Part shown: one piece after another, positions 17,299 to 26,747 of the stretch
Numbering within the stretch: position 1 is the first letter of the stretch
Layout of the letters: each line of letters begins with the position of its first letter
From: CAVVJA01 sp963809815
GTDB lineage: Bacteria > Actinomycetota > Actinomycetes > Mycobacteriales > Jatrophihabitantaceae
Direction: 5' to 3'
DNA length: 64,000 bases
Assembly (NCBI GenBank): GCA_963809815.1
Contig: CAWELM010000014.1
Span: 1-64,000 of the forward strand
The notes under the pieces: generated by a model
Seen by the model: only the letters and a program-made list of their open reading frames with translations
The model's database searches: none
Told to the model about the DNA's origin: nothing
Made by a program: the position numbers and the translations under genes

Positions 17299-17787
17299 TT
17301 ATCGCGACGTGGCGGCCAACAGATCCCGCAACGCCGCAGTCAGCCGCTCTCGGGCGGATGCCGGCAGCTGCTCGAGCAGCTCGCTTTCCGATACCAGGAG
17401 CGCTTGCAGGGCAGCGTCCACCCGACGCCTCCCCTCCGCGGTCAGCCGCACCCGGACCAGTCGCCCGTCCACCTCGTCCGGGCGGCGGACCACCAAGCTG
17501 CGGGCGACCAGGCGATCGAGTCGACTGGTCATCGTTCCGGACGTCACGTGCGTTGCTGTGCACAGTTCGCCGGCGGTCAACTCGAACGGCTCCCCGCTGC
17601 GACGCAAGGCCGCCAGCACATCGAACTCGTGCCCTTGTAGCCCGTGCTCGACGAATGCGGCCGCGCGGCGATCCGCCAGCACATCCGCGAGGCGGGAGAC
17701 GCGGGACAGGATATGCATCGGTTCGACATCGAGGTCCGGGCGTTCCCGGCGCCACGCGTCGACGATTTCGTCCACCTCGTCGCCCAC
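17299..17787 (-). CDS. MarR family transcriptional regulator
   Basis: 162 aa. A winged helix is seen in LQGHEFDVLAALRRSGEPFE, LTAGELCTATHVTSGTMTSR, LDRLVARSLVVRRPDEVDGR, then LVRVRLTAEGRR as the wing and a C-terminal dimerisation helix. MarR dimers bind palindromes and release on a small ligand or oxidant. It is divergent from the methyltransferase at 17860, with a perfect 7-bp-arm palindrome between them, so it probably represses both. The start is GTG at 17787. A long overlapping alternative frame exists but has no HTH. Confidence 0.92.
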   Translation of the reverse strand: MGDEVDEIVDAWRRERPDLDVEPMHILSRVSRLADVLADRRAAAFVEHGLQGHEFDVLAALRRSGEPFELTAGELCTATHVTSGTMTSRLDRLVARSLVVRRPDEVDGRLVRVRLTAEGRRRVDAALQALLVSESELLEQLPASARERLTAALRDLLAATSR

Positions 17788-17805
17788 CCATCCATCATAG
17801 GCATT

Positions 17806-17821
17806 ATCTTGATTTCAAGAT
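17806..17821. promoter_or_regulatory. probable MarR operator
   Basis: ATCTTGATTTCAAGAT is a palindrome with 7-bp perfect arms (ATCTTGA/TCAAGAT) around a TT centre. TCTTGA-nn-TCAAGA is a common MarR-class site. It sits 19 bases from the regulator start and 39 bases from the divergent methyltransferase start, in an AT-richer island in otherwise GC-rich DNA. Confidence 0.75.
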
Positions 17822-17859
17822 TTAAGTCCGCGCGACGACGCCCCGAGGACCGATACACC

Positions 17860-18621
17860 ATGTGGGATCCCGAGCAGTACGCCCGTTTCGCCGGGGAGCG
17901 CGGTCGACCATTCGTCGAGTTGCTCAACCGCGTCGACCTCCAATCGCCCCGTCGGGTGGTCGATCTCGGGTGCGGTCTCGGAAACCTCACCGCGATGCTG
18001 GCGGATCGCTGGCCGGACGCGACCGTCGTGGGCATCGATTCCTCACCGGAGATGATCTCCGCCGCGTCGTCGATCGACGGGGTCACGTTTCGCCTCGATG
18101 ACATCACGGCATTCCGGCCCGATCCCGACACCGACCTGCTGATCAGCAACGCTGCACTTCAGTGGGTGCCCGGCCACGCCGAGCTGCTTCGCTCATGGGC
18201 GGCCGCGCTGCCGCCCGGCGCCTGGATGGCCTGGCAGGTGCCGGGCAATCTCGATTCACCGTCACACGCCATACTGCGCGACTTGAGCTCCACGGCCCGG
18301 TGGTCGCCGTTGGTCGGCTCCACGGTCTTGCCACCGGATGCCGTGCGGTCACCAGCCGCATACGCGTCATTGCTGATCGAGGCCGGCTTCGTCCCCGACG
18401 TCTGGGAGACCACGTACATCCATGTGCTGGCCGGTGCCGATCCGGTCCTCGAATGGGTTCGCGGCACCGCCCTGCGACCCGTGCTCGCGGCTCTGTCACC
18501 GGCCGACGCCGCTGACTTCGAGGCCGAGTATGCGCCGCGGCTGCGGGAAACGTATCCCGCCGGCCCTAGTGGGACGCTCTTCCCGTTTCGGCGGATCTTC
18601 TGCGTCGGCCGAAAGGCGTGA
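17860..18621 (+). CDS. trans-aconitate 2-methyltransferase-like SAM methyltransferase
   Basis: 253 aa class I methyltransferase. MWDPEQYARFAGERGRPFVE is the family N-terminus, VVDLGCGLGNLT is the SAM-binding motif I, TVVGIDSSPEMI is motif II, and LLISNAALQWVPGH with MAWQVPGNLDSPSH match Tam. Tam methylates trans-aconitate, a spontaneous by-product of the TCA cycle that inhibits aconitase. It is divergent from a MarR gene with a shared operator. ATG at 17860; no strong Shine-Dalgarno. It is tail to tail with topA, 9 bases apart. Confidence 0.88.
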   Translation: MWDPEQYARFAGERGRPFVELLNRVDLQSPRRVVDLGCGLGNLTAMLADRWPDATVVGIDSSPEMISAASSIDGVTFRLDDITAFRPDPDTDLLISNAALQWVPGHAELLRSWAAALPPGAWMAWQVPGNLDSPSHAILRDLSSTARWSPLVGSTVLPPDAVRSPAAYASLLIEAGFVPDVWETTYIHVLAGADPVLEWVRGTALRPVLAALSPADAADFEAEYAPRLRETYPAGPSGTLFPFRRIFCVGRKA

Positions 18622-18630
18622 TGTGACTCG

Positions 18631-21318
18631 TTAGGCCTTGCCAGCTGGCGCCTTCGCCGGAGCGGCGCGCTTTGCCGGGGCCTTCTTCCGCGGGGCCGCC
18701 TTCTTCGCCGGGGCCTTACGGACTGCTTTCGCCGCCGGACCGCGGGCGCGCCGGTCGGCGATGAGCTCCACGGCCCGTTCGTGGTCGATCGCGTCGACGG
18801 AATCGCCGCGCCGCAGCGACGCGTTGGTCTCGCCGTCGGTGACGTACGGGCCGAAGCGGCCGTCCCTCACGACAATCGGCTTACCAGAGACGGGATCGTC
18901 GCCTAGCTCCTTCAATGGCGTCGCGGCCGCCCGCCGGTTCCGTGCTTTCGGTTGCGCGAACAGCACCGCCGCCTCGTCGAGCGTGATGGTGAACAACTGC
19001 TCCTCGGAGTCCAGCGACCGTGAGTCGCTGCCTTTGCGTACGTACGGCCCGTAGCGGCCGCTCTGGGCGCTGACTTCCTCACCGTCGAGCACGCCCAGCA
19101 CCCGCGGCAGCGTCAGCAGCCGCTGCGCGTCGGCCAGAGTCACCGTCTCCAGCGACATCGAGGAGAACAGCGAAGCCGTCCGTTCACCGTCGGTGACGTA
19201 GGGCCCGTAGCGGCCGCTCTTCGCCGTGATCTCCGCCCCGGCGTCGTCAAGCCCCAGCATCCGATCGCTGGACGGCGCCGACAGCAGCTCGTCCACCTTT
19301 TCTGGGGTGAGCTCGTCCGGCGGCAGATCGTCGGGAATCGAGACGCGTTCCTCGCCACGTTGCAGGTATGGGCCATACCGGCCGACGCGCACGACCGCGT
19401 CACCGTCGCCGATCGGGATGGAATTGACACCACGAGCGTCGATCTCTTCCAGCCGCTCGGCGATGAGCCGCTTCAGGCCGCCCTGCGCTGAGATCCGCCG
19501 CGGGTCAGACACCGCTCCGTTGGCACCGAAGTAGAACCGTCGCAGCCAGTCGACCCGCGAGGTCGTGCCGTTGGCGATCGCGTCCAAGTCGTTCTCTACG
19601 CTGGCCGTGAATCCGTAGTCCACCAGCCGACCGAAGTACGACTCCAGAAGTCCGATCACCGCGAATGCCGTCCAGGACGGCACAAGAGCGGAGCCCTTCT
19701 TCCAGACGTAACCACGATCCTGAATCGTCTGCAGGATGGACGAGTAGGTCGACGGGCGGCCGATGCCGAGCTCCTCGAGCGCCTTGACGAGCGAAGCCTC
19801 GGTGTAGCGCGCCGGTGGTGAGGTCGTATGACCGGCGGCCTGGAACTCGCGCGCGGTGATCGCTTGGCGGCGCTCCAGGTGCGGGATTCGCTTCTCGGCG
19901 TCGTCCTTCTCGGCCGATTCGTCGACGTCTTCCACATAGGCCCGCAGGAACCCGGGGAAGGTGATCGTGCGTCCGGACGTCGCGAACTCCGCCCGTTCGT
20001 CGGTCACGGACGTCCCGGCCAACCGGACCGAGACCGTCGTTCCGACCGCATCCGCCATTTGCGAGGCAAGCGTGCGCTGCCAGATCAACTCGTAGAGCCG
20101 GAACTCCTCGCTGGACAGGTGTCCGGCGAGCTGCCCGGGCGTACGGAACGTGTCTCCCGAGGGACGGATCGCCTCGTGGGCCTCCTGAGCATTCTTGACT
20201 CGGCGGGTGTAGGTGCGCGGCTCGGCTGGAACGTACGCGTCGCCGTACAACTCTCGGGCCTGGGCTCGGGCTGCGGCGAGCGCAGTGTCGGACAGCGTGG
20301 TGGAGTCCGTGCGCATGTAGGTGATGAAGCCGTTCTCGTACAGCCGCTGCGCGACTCGCATCGTGACCGCCGACGACCACCGCAGCTTGCGGCCCGCTTC
20401 CTGCTGCAGGGTCGACGTCATGAACGGGGGGTACGGCCGACGCCGATACGGCTTCTCCTCGACCCGCAGGACCTCGAACGGCTGGCCGTCGAGGCGGGCC
20501 GCCAGGCCCCGGGCCCCGGGTTCGTCCAAGTGAACGACGTCGGCCGCTGCTTTCCCGGTCGCCGGGTCGAAGTCGCGACTCGTTGCTACTCGGACGTCGT
20601 CGACCGAGACGAGGCTTGCCATGAACGTCTCGGGGTCGCCATCCTTGCGCCGCTCGGGCGCGAACGTGCCAGTGACGTCCCAGTAGTCGGCCGAGTGAAA
20701 CGCCATCCGGGCCCGCTCCCGCTCGACGACGATTCGGGTGGCGACGGATTGCACCCGACCGGCCGACAGCCGGGGCAGCACCTTCTTCCACAGAACCGGG
20801 CTTACCTCGTAGCCGTAGAGGCGGTCCAGAATTCGGCGGGTTTCCTGCGCGTCGACCAGCCGATCGTCGATGTCTCGTGGAGACGACACAGCCGAGGCGA
20901 TGGCCTGCGGGGTGATCTCATGGAACACCATCCGACGCACCGGGACCCGCGGCGAGAGCGTCTGGACCAGGTGCCAGGCGATCGCCTCGCCCTCGCGGTC
21001 TTCGTCCGTCGCGAGATACAGCTCGTCGGCGTCCTTCACGAGCGCCTTCAGCTTGCTGACCTGCTGCTTGCGGTCGGGGCTCACGACGTACAGCGGTTCG
21101 AAGTCGTGCTCGGTGTCCACGCCGAGCCGCGCCCACGGCTCGCCTTTGTATTTGGCCGGGACGTCAGCGGCGTTGCGGGGCAGGTCGCGGATATGGCCGA
21201 TCGAGGCCTCGACGGTGTATCCCGATCCGAGATAGCCACTGATCGTCTTGGCCTTCGCCGGCGACTCGACGATCACCAGCTTGTTGCCGGTGCTCGCCTT
21301 CGCGGCCCTGCGTGCCAC
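18631..21318 (-). CDS. topA: DNA topoisomerase I
   Basis: 895 aa. LVIVESPAKAKTISGYLG and the TOPRIM acid motif ATDEDREGEAIAWH are followed by the active-site Tyr in NGFITYMRTDST. The C-terminus has four GRYGPYV-type repeats in place of zinc fingers, as in mycobacteria and streptomycetes, and ends in a Lys/Ala-rich tail (KKAAPRKKAPAKRAAPAK) that aids processive relaxation. The enzyme relaxes negative supercoils. GTG at 21318 is chosen because GAGGAG lies 6 bases upstream; 16 further residues upstream are open but unlike the family. Confidence 0.96.
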   Translation of the reverse strand: MARRAAKASTGNKLVIVESPAKAKTISGYLGSGYTVEASIGHIRDLPRNAADVPAKYKGEPWARLGVDTEHDFEPLYVVSPDRKQQVSKLKALVKDADELYLATDEDREGEAIAWHLVQTLSPRVPVRRMVFHEITPQAIASAVSSPRDIDDRLVDAQETRRILDRLYGYEVSPVLWKKVLPRLSAGRVQSVATRIVVERERARMAFHSADYWDVTGTFAPERRKDGDPETFMASLVSVDDVRVATSRDFDPATGKAAADVVHLDEPGARGLAARLDGQPFEVLRVEEKPYRRRPYPPFMTSTLQQEAGRKLRWSSAVTMRVAQRLYENGFITYMRTDSTTLSDTALAAARAQARELYGDAYVPAEPRTYTRRVKNAQEAHEAIRPSGDTFRTPGQLAGHLSSEEFRLYELIWQRTLASQMADAVGTTVSVRLAGTSVTDERAEFATSGRTITFPGFLRAYVEDVDESAEKDDAEKRIPHLERRQAITAREFQAAGHTTSPPARYTEASLVKALEELGIGRPSTYSSILQTIQDRGYVWKKGSALVPSWTAFAVIGLLESYFGRLVDYGFTASVENDLDAIANGTTSRVDWLRRFYFGANGAVSDPRRISAQGGLKRLIAERLEEIDARGVNSIPIGDGDAVVRVGRYGPYLQRGEERVSIPDDLPPDELTPEKVDELLSAPSSDRMLGLDDAGAEITAKSGRYGPYVTDGERTASLFSSMSLETVTLADAQRLLTLPRVLGVLDGEEVSAQSGRYGPYVRKGSDSRSLDSEEQLFTITLDEAAVLFAQPKARNRRAAATPLKELGDDPVSGKPIVVRDGRFGPYVTDGETNASLRRGDSVDAIDHERAVELIADRRARGPAAKAVRKAPAKKAAPRKKAPAKRAAPAKAPAGKA

Positions 21319-21432
21319 TCTCGCTCCTCGTTGCTCAGCCCACTTCGCCTGCCGCGCGCTGTGCACAGCCAGCGCGGACGGTACCTCACGAGTGTGTCGG
21401 AGCGCCGCGCGATAGGCCGTGAGCCAGGTCGT

Positions 21433-21888
21433 TCAGGCCGATTCGGAGCCCCGGACGTCGATCAGCAGGTAGGCCAGCAGCGCCACCGCGAGGATCGCGG
21501 CCAGCCACTTGGACGTGGGGAAGTTCACCTGGTAGTGGACTTTGTCCAAAGCCATGTTACCCACCGTGACGAGCACAACCCAGCCGACGGTGATCGTAGA
21601 GAGTTCGCCGAAGCGCAGGCTGACGCCATAGATCCAGAACATGACGAGGTACATCGCGCATCCGGCGAGCATCAGCCAGCCCGAGTGGGTGTCGGCCCAG
21701 GACTTGGCCACCACGCCGGACACGAGATCGATGCCGGCTAGGAGTACCACCATGACCGGAACGATCGCTGCGGTAGGTAACCGACCGACAACTGCTCCGG
21801 CGGCCGCGATCAGGACGATGCCGAAGGCTCCCGCTAGCCGTCGTCGATGCGGCCGGCGACCCTCGGACGTGGCGTCAATCACATCCAC
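21433..21888 (-). CDS. small integral membrane protein
   Basis: 151 aa with four or five hydrophobic segments: GIVLIAAAGAVVG, IVPVMVVLLAGIDLVSGVVA, GWLMLAGCAMYLVMFWIYGV, ITVGWVVLVTVGNM and WLAAILAVALLAYLLI. The layout recalls SMR-like or DUF-type membrane proteins (IDLVSGVVAK, then LxxG near segment 3), but I cannot assign the family. It is between topA and a hypothetical gene on the same strand. Confidence 0.75.
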   Translation of the reverse strand: MDVIDATSEGRRPHRRRLAGAFGIVLIAAAGAVVGRLPTAAIVPVMVVLLAGIDLVSGVVAKSWADTHSGWLMLAGCAMYLVMFWIYGVSLRFGELSTITVGWVVLVTVGNMALDKVHYQVNFPTSKWLAAILAVALLAYLLIDVRGSESA

Positions 21889-21936
21889 GCGGAGGAGTCG
21901 GCCGCCGACGTGATACCTAGTTTGCCGGGTTGCCAG

Positions 21937-22509
21937 TCAGCTGGGCCAGTTTTCGCCAGCGTCGCGGGGCGCATTTCCGACGAGTTCCGCCAACCGCCGC
22001 ATTCGCCGGGCCGACGAGATGCGCCATCCCGGTCCACCACCGCGCTTCGTCACGGACACCGCCGCGAGACCCAGCCGGGACAGCTGCGCGCCGGCGGCTC
22101 GATGGGTGGCATCGTCGGGTTCGTCGGTGCCGAGCAGGTAGCCGGCTTCGTCGGCTCGGCCACCGGCGACGCACCACAGCCGCAGGCCGCCTGGGGCAAG
22201 GAGCAGTCCCGGAGGCAGACCCTCGTTCGCTCCGCGGGTCCAGCGGGCGGCGTGCGGGAAGAGTTCGGGAGCGAAGGCGGTGCGGACCCCCAAGCCGCCC
22301 TCCGCCGGAACGACGGGTTGGGCGGCCTCACCGACGCCGAGACCCCCGAATGCGTCGGCAAGCGTGACCGCCCGCCACTCCGCGTCAACAACGACCGACA
22401 GGCGCGCGAGGGCGCCGCTGCGCACCCAGTGCCCACCCGCGAGCAGTACGCCGTCGAGATCGCCGAGCGTCGGCTCGGCCACCGCGGCCCCGAACAGGGA
22501 GAACTGCAT
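21937..22509 (-). CDS. conserved hypothetical protein
   Basis: 190 aa. Starts MQFSLFGAAVAEPTLGDLDG. It has the pattern LLAGGHWVRSGALARLSVVV, then WRAVTLADAFGGLG, then FAPELFPHAARWTRGANEGL and LLAPGGLRLWCVAGGR. I recognise it as a conserved actinobacterial hypothetical of topA neighbourhoods but know no function. The ATG at 22509 follows GAGG by about 9 bases. No signal peptide or membrane segment. Confidence 0.75.
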   Translation of the reverse strand: MQFSLFGAAVAEPTLGDLDGVLLAGGHWVRSGALARLSVVVDAEWRAVTLADAFGGLGVGEAAQPVVPAEGGLGVRTAFAPELFPHAARWTRGANEGLPPGLLLAPGGLRLWCVAGGRADEAGYLLGTDEPDDATHRAAGAQLSRLGLAAVSVTKRGGGPGWRISSARRMRRLAELVGNAPRDAGENWPS

Positions 22510-22614
22510 AGCCGAAGCCTCGCAGATCAGGATCACTCCGTGGATGGGCACCTACGCGGGGTCGGCTCCCTCAATCGTCGGCAGTGGCGCGCCGTCTCGA
22601 GGCGCTCCGGCCGG

Positions 22615-24999
22615 TCAGCTCCGGCGGCCGGCCTCTTCGGCCGCGCGAGCCGAACCGTCGGTCTCAAGCGTCCCGGCTTCCGGTGGCTTGGACACCGGCA
22701 CCTCGTCTTGGGCCGGGATGTCACCCATCGAGATCTTGCGGCGTTTGGACACCGTGATAGCGGCGACGATTATCGCGAATGCGACGACCGCGATCACCGC
22801 GCGGAGCGGCGCCGACGCACTGTCGCCAAGGCTCAACTGGACCACGGCGGGCGCGACCAGCACCGACACGAGGTTCATCACCTTGATCAACGGGTTGATC
22901 GCGGGACCGGCCGTGTCCTTGAACGGGTCGCCGACGGTATCGCCGATAACAGTGGCCTCGTGCGCCTGGCTCCCCTTGCCGCCGTAGGAACCGTCCTCGA
23001 CCATCTTCTTCGCGTTGTCCCACGCGCCGCCGGAGTTGGCGAGAAACACGGCCATCAGCACGCCTGCGGCGATCGCACCGGCGAGGTATCCGGCAAGCGG
23101 CGCGATGCCGAACGTGAAGCCGATCATCACCGGTGCGAGGATCGCCAACAGGCCGAGCGGCGCCAGTTCACGCAGCGAATCGCGGGTGCAGATATCGACG
23201 ACTCGGCTGTAGTCAGGCCGCTCGGTGAAGTTCATGATGCCGGGCTTGGCGCGGAACTGCTCGCGCACCTCGAAAACTACGCGACCGGCCGCCCGGCCGA
23301 CCGCGCTCACGGCCAGACCACTAAAGAGGAATACGACCGACGCGCCAAGGATGATGCCGACCAGGTTGTTCGGCTGGGTGAGATTCGTGATGAATGCGAA
23401 GTTATCGCTCGCCGGCTGCGTTCCGGTCTTGGCGATCGCGATTCCGACCGCGTCCGTGAAGGAACCGAACAGCGCGGTCGCGGCGAGCACCGCAGTGGCA
23501 ATAGCGATGCCCTTGGTGATGGCCTTCGTGGTGTTGCCGACCGCGTCCAGATCGGTGAGCACCTGCGCACCGGCCTTGTCGATGTCGCCGCTCATCTCGG
23601 CGATGCCCTGCGCGTTGTCGCTGACCGGACCGAACGTGTCCATCGAGACGATGACACCCGCCGTGGTGAGCAGGCCACAACCGGCCAGCGCTACCGCGAA
23701 CAGCGCCACGGCGATGGATCCGCTACCGAGTAGGAACGCACCGAATACCGCCAGCGCGATGAGGATGGCGGTGTAGACAGCGGACTCCAGGCCGAGCGCG
23801 ACGCCGGCCAAGATGACGGTTGCCGGGCCGGTGACCGAGGTGCTGGCCACGTCCTTGACCGGACGGCGAACGGTGTCAGTGAAATAGCCGGTGAGTTGCT
23901 GGATCAGAACGGCCAGCACGATGCCGATCAGCACCGCCAGGAACGCGATCACCTTCGGATTGCCGGTCGCCCCAATTGTCACGTCACGAAAGCCGCTGAA
24001 GTGCGAGGGCAGATACGTGAAGGCGACGACCGCGACGAGTGCCAGCGATACCGCCGCCGAGAAGAAGAAGCCGCGGTTGATCGCCACCAGGCCATTGCGG
24101 TCAGACGCGCGCAGGTTCGTCGTCAAGATGCCCACCATGGAGCTGATCACGCCGATTGCACCGATGATCAGCGGCAGCAGTAGGCCCTTGGCTCCGAAGG
24201 CCGTCTGGCCGAGAATCAGCGCGGCGACCAAGGTCACTGCGTATGACTCGAACAAGTCGGCCGCCATGCCGGCGCAGTCACCTACATTGTCGCCGACGTT
24301 GTCGGCAATCGTCGCCGCGTTACGCGGATCGTCCTCGGGTATTCCGGCCTCGACCTTGCCGACGAGGTCAGCGCCGACATCGGCCGCCTTGGTGAAGATG
24401 CCGCCGCCGACACGCATGAACATCGCCAGCAGCGCGCCGCCGAAGCCGAAGCCTTCGAGAACCGTCGGAGCGTTCTGGTTATAGACAAGCAGGACGAAGG
24501 ACGCACCCAGCAGGCCCAGGCCGACGGTGAGCATTCCGCAGATGCCGCCGGTGCGAAACGCGATGTGGAATCCGCGGGCGGCGCCCTTGCTCCGGGCCGC
24601 GGCGGCGACCCGGACGTTGGCTCGGGTGGCCATCGTCATGCCGATGTAACCCACGGTCGCCGAGAAGATTGCACCGACCAGGAAGAAGACCGCGCGCCCG
24701 ATGCGAACGCTCCAGCCGCCCTCGTTGACCGGGAGGGCGATCAGCACCACGAAGACAATTACGGAGAACACGGCCAACGTGCGGAACTGCCGGCTCAAGT
24801 ACGCCGCGGCGCCCTCCTGGACAGCCTTGGCGATATCACGCATTTTGGCCGTGCCTTGGTCGGCCTTCAGCACCTCACGGACCAACCCGTAGCAGAAAAC
24901 CAACGCCGCTATCGCGACCACGCCGATGATGACGACGAAAACCTTTTCATTCCCAGAAATGGCCGGCGCAGCTATGAGATTGGAATGTGCCAGCGCCAA
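22615..24999 (-). CDS. hppA: K+-insensitive membrane H+-pyrophosphatase
   Basis: 794 aa with about 16 membrane segments. The pyrophosphate site is in GGGIFTKAADVGADLVGKVE, AGIPEDDPRNAATIADNVGD and NVGDCAGMAADLFESY, and again in DTVGDPFKDTAGPAINPLIK. Lys in AVGNTTKAITKG, where K+-dependent enzymes have Ala, marks the K+-independent H+-pumping subgroup. It couples PPi hydrolysis to proton export at the cytoplasmic membrane. I chose TTG at 24999, which has AAGGAG 6 bases upstream; a TTG six codons earlier would place this Shine-Dalgarno inside the gene. Confidence 0.95.
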   Translation of the reverse strand: MALAHSNLIAAPAISGNEKVFVVIIGVVAIAALVFCYGLVREVLKADQGTAKMRDIAKAVQEGAAAYLSRQFRTLAVFSVIVFVVLIALPVNEGGWSVRIGRAVFFLVGAIFSATVGYIGMTMATRANVRVAAAARSKGAARGFHIAFRTGGICGMLTVGLGLLGASFVLLVYNQNAPTVLEGFGFGGALLAMFMRVGGGIFTKAADVGADLVGKVEAGIPEDDPRNAATIADNVGDNVGDCAGMAADLFESYAVTLVAALILGQTAFGAKGLLLPLIIGAIGVISSMVGILTTNLRASDRNGLVAINRGFFFSAAVSLALVAVVAFTYLPSHFSGFRDVTIGATGNPKVIAFLAVLIGIVLAVLIQQLTGYFTDTVRRPVKDVASTSVTGPATVILAGVALGLESAVYTAILIALAVFGAFLLGSGSIAVALFAVALAGCGLLTTAGVIVSMDTFGPVSDNAQGIAEMSGDIDKAGAQVLTDLDAVGNTTKAITKGIAIATAVLAATALFGSFTDAVGIAIAKTGTQPASDNFAFITNLTQPNNLVGIILGASVVFLFSGLAVSAVGRAAGRVVFEVREQFRAKPGIMNFTERPDYSRVVDICTRDSLRELAPLGLLAILAPVMIGFTFGIAPLAGYLAGAIAAGVLMAVFLANSGGAWDNAKKMVEDGSYGGKGSQAHEATVIGDTVGDPFKDTAGPAINPLIKVMNLVSVLVAPAVVQLSLGDSASAPLRAVIAVVAFAIIVAAITVSKRRKISMGDIPAQDEVPVSKPPEAGTLETDGSARAAEEAGRRS

Positions 25000-25573
25000 T
25001 GCAGGCTCCTTCGTCAACTTGCCCAGGGGCTCTTTCGCAGGTTGTCACGCAGGGGCCCAAGCAAATGAGCGACTCGACGAGGAGGTTCCGTGCGCGCTGG
25101 TGCGGAGTCTAGCCGCACCACCGCTTCGGTGGGGTCGCTAGGTGAGCAGACGTTATTCGCGCAACGTTCGCCATACGGTCACCCCAAATCTGAGATAGGC
25201 TCTCAGGTTTGATCTGCCGCGGCGAGCTCAGTCTGTGGACCGGCGGCACATCGGGCGAAGCAAGGCGCCTCGCCGAGACCGCAAATGGTCCAGACGGATG
25301 GCGGATTGGGCGACCGGGACTCCGGCGCCTGCGTGGCCGCGGCGGGTCGTTGTCCTTGATCCCCGGCCCATCGACCGCCGCGGCCGAGATGTCAGAGCGG
25401 AGATCGCCGGCTGCCACTGCGCGCGATCGTGGACCGTGCCACTCGGGCGATCGCGGAAGGTGCCAGGGTGAGCGATCACAGACGATGCCAGCGCAGGCGG
25501 CAGCATTGCGCCATTGGCGGAGATGCCCATGGGTTCGCGGTGCGCCTTGGCGCTGGAGTCAGGTTGTCGACGG
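25000..25573. other. intergenic region, no gene recognised
   Basis: About 570 bases between the hppA start and the STAS gene stop. It should hold the hppA promoter. I see no conserved protein, tRNA or C-rich-loop small RNA. A 12-bp direct repeat AGGTTGTCGACG (25561-25572 and 25576-25587) straddles the stop codon of the STAS gene. Confidence 0.5.
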
Positions 25574-25957
25574 TTAGGTTGTCGACGCGTCCGCCTCTGG
25601 CCCGGGCTCGCTTGTCCTAGTCGCTGCCGTGACGGCCGCTTCGATCGACGGATAGATCTCGAAAACCTCATCCAGCCCGGTAATGCGGAACAGCTTCAAC
25701 ACCCGCTCCCCGCTTCCGATGATAGGAAGCTGCCCTCCGGCTTCCTCCGCTCGATTGCGCGCGGCGACTAACGTGCCCAGCCCGGTCGAATCGAGGAACG
25801 TCACCGAAGTCAAGTCGACAATTACGGTCCGTCGTCCGGCATCGAAAAGCTGGGTGAGTTGCTCGGCCAGCTCGGCAGCCGAGAAGACATCAACTTCACC
25901 CGCGACGTCAACGACGGAGAGCTCATCGATAGCGCGCGTCGTCACCGAGAAATCCAC
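25574..25957 (-). CDS. STAS-domain anti-sigma factor antagonist
   Basis: 127 aa. VVDVAGEVDVFSAAELAEQL and VIVDLTSVTFLDSTGLGTLV define an SpoIIAA/RsbV-like STAS domain. The Ser of FLDSTGLG is the expected phosphorylation site. Unphosphorylated antagonists bind a kinase-type anti-sigma factor and free the sigma factor. No partner kinase or sigma gene is next to it. About 15 disordered residues (EPGPEADAS) form the tail. ATG at 25957. Confidence 0.9.
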   Translation of the reverse strand: MDFSVTTRAIDELSVVDVAGEVDVFSAAELAEQLTQLFDAGRRTVIVDLTSVTFLDSTGLGTLVAARNRAEEAGGQLPIIGSGERVLKLFRITGLDEVFEIYPSIEAAVTAATRTSEPGPEADASTT

Positions 25958-26123
25958 CTGGCATCCCTTCCGATGACGCCGACGAGGATCGCTGAGTCCG
26001 TAGCGACCTTTGGTTACGGACCGACGTGGGACCCTACTCGCACGGTCGGCGTACCGGACACATCGGGCCTGGGCCGCCGCCGCTCGTGGAGCCTCACGCC
26101 TGCTGGCGGACCCAACGCATAGC

Positions 26124-26747
26124 TTAGTCGCCTCGTGCTGGGGGCGCCCTGACGGCCGGTCTGGGGCGGATCATCGTGCGAGGTCGAGTCGGTGTCGAAC
26201 CTGAGCTAGCAGGGAGCCTCGCGGCACGAGCAGAAGCGGTCGCCCGCACACCACCGACAACGGGCAGCCGGGCGGAGACCGCCGCGCGCACCGAGACCGT
26301 TCCCGTCAAGCCGTCTGGCTGTAGCGATGCCGAGCATGCGAGCAGCAGCCCGCCGTTCGCTTTGACAATTGCTTCGGCTGCCCTGCAGATCCCGGCAACA
26401 TCGCCGACGTAACCGATTCGGCTGGCGCCGGCAAGAGCGGCGAGGTCAGCGGCAGTCTCGGCCTCGTGCCGCGTCAGCGCCGCCGCAGCTCGAATCGCCA
26501 CGACCAGACCAAGTAGGAGCACGAGCGTCGCGCACGCGAGTACCCAGATCGTTGCCGAACCTCGGTCCCGCAGGTCGACGTGCGACAAACCGCGCCTATG
26601 CCGAGAGCGCTCGCAACAGTCGTCGGGCCGCCGGGTGGGATTCGACCCAGATCGTTCTTTTCCGCCGGCCGTCGGCGGCCGCCCAGTCGTGACTCCCACC
26701 CGCCCGGCAAAACGACGGCGACGCGTCGCCGCGGTCACGCCAGTCAT
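26124..26747 (-). CDS. TadE-like secreted/pilus-assembly protein
   Basis: 207 aa. RGSATIWVLACATLVLLLGL, then VVAIRAAAALTRHEAETAAD and LAALAGA is the typical minor-pseudopilin N-terminus of the Rv3654c-type TadE-like group: one membrane helix followed by a helix with ETAADLAALA. The ATG at 26747 overlaps the stop of the upstream TadE gene (ATGA) and fits the chain of overlaps in this operon. A TTG at 26588 would give a shorter, more family-like N-terminus. The C-terminus is basic and Pro-rich. It probably works in a tight-adherence pilus. Confidence 0.75.
   Translation of the reverse strand: MTGVTAATRRRRFAGRVGVTTGRPPTAGGKERSGSNPTRRPDDCCERSRHRRGLSHVDLRDRGSATIWVLACATLVLLLGLVVAIRAAAALTRHEAETAADLAALAGASRIGYVGDVAGICRAAEAIVKANGGLLLACSASLQPDGLTGTVSVRAAVSARLPVVGGVRATASARAARLPASSGSTPTRPRTMIRPRPAVRAPPARGD

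Noticed and set aside
25000..25573. Structured small RNA upstream of hppA
   Set aside because: No clear stem pairs with C-rich loops or strong terminator could be found by eye.
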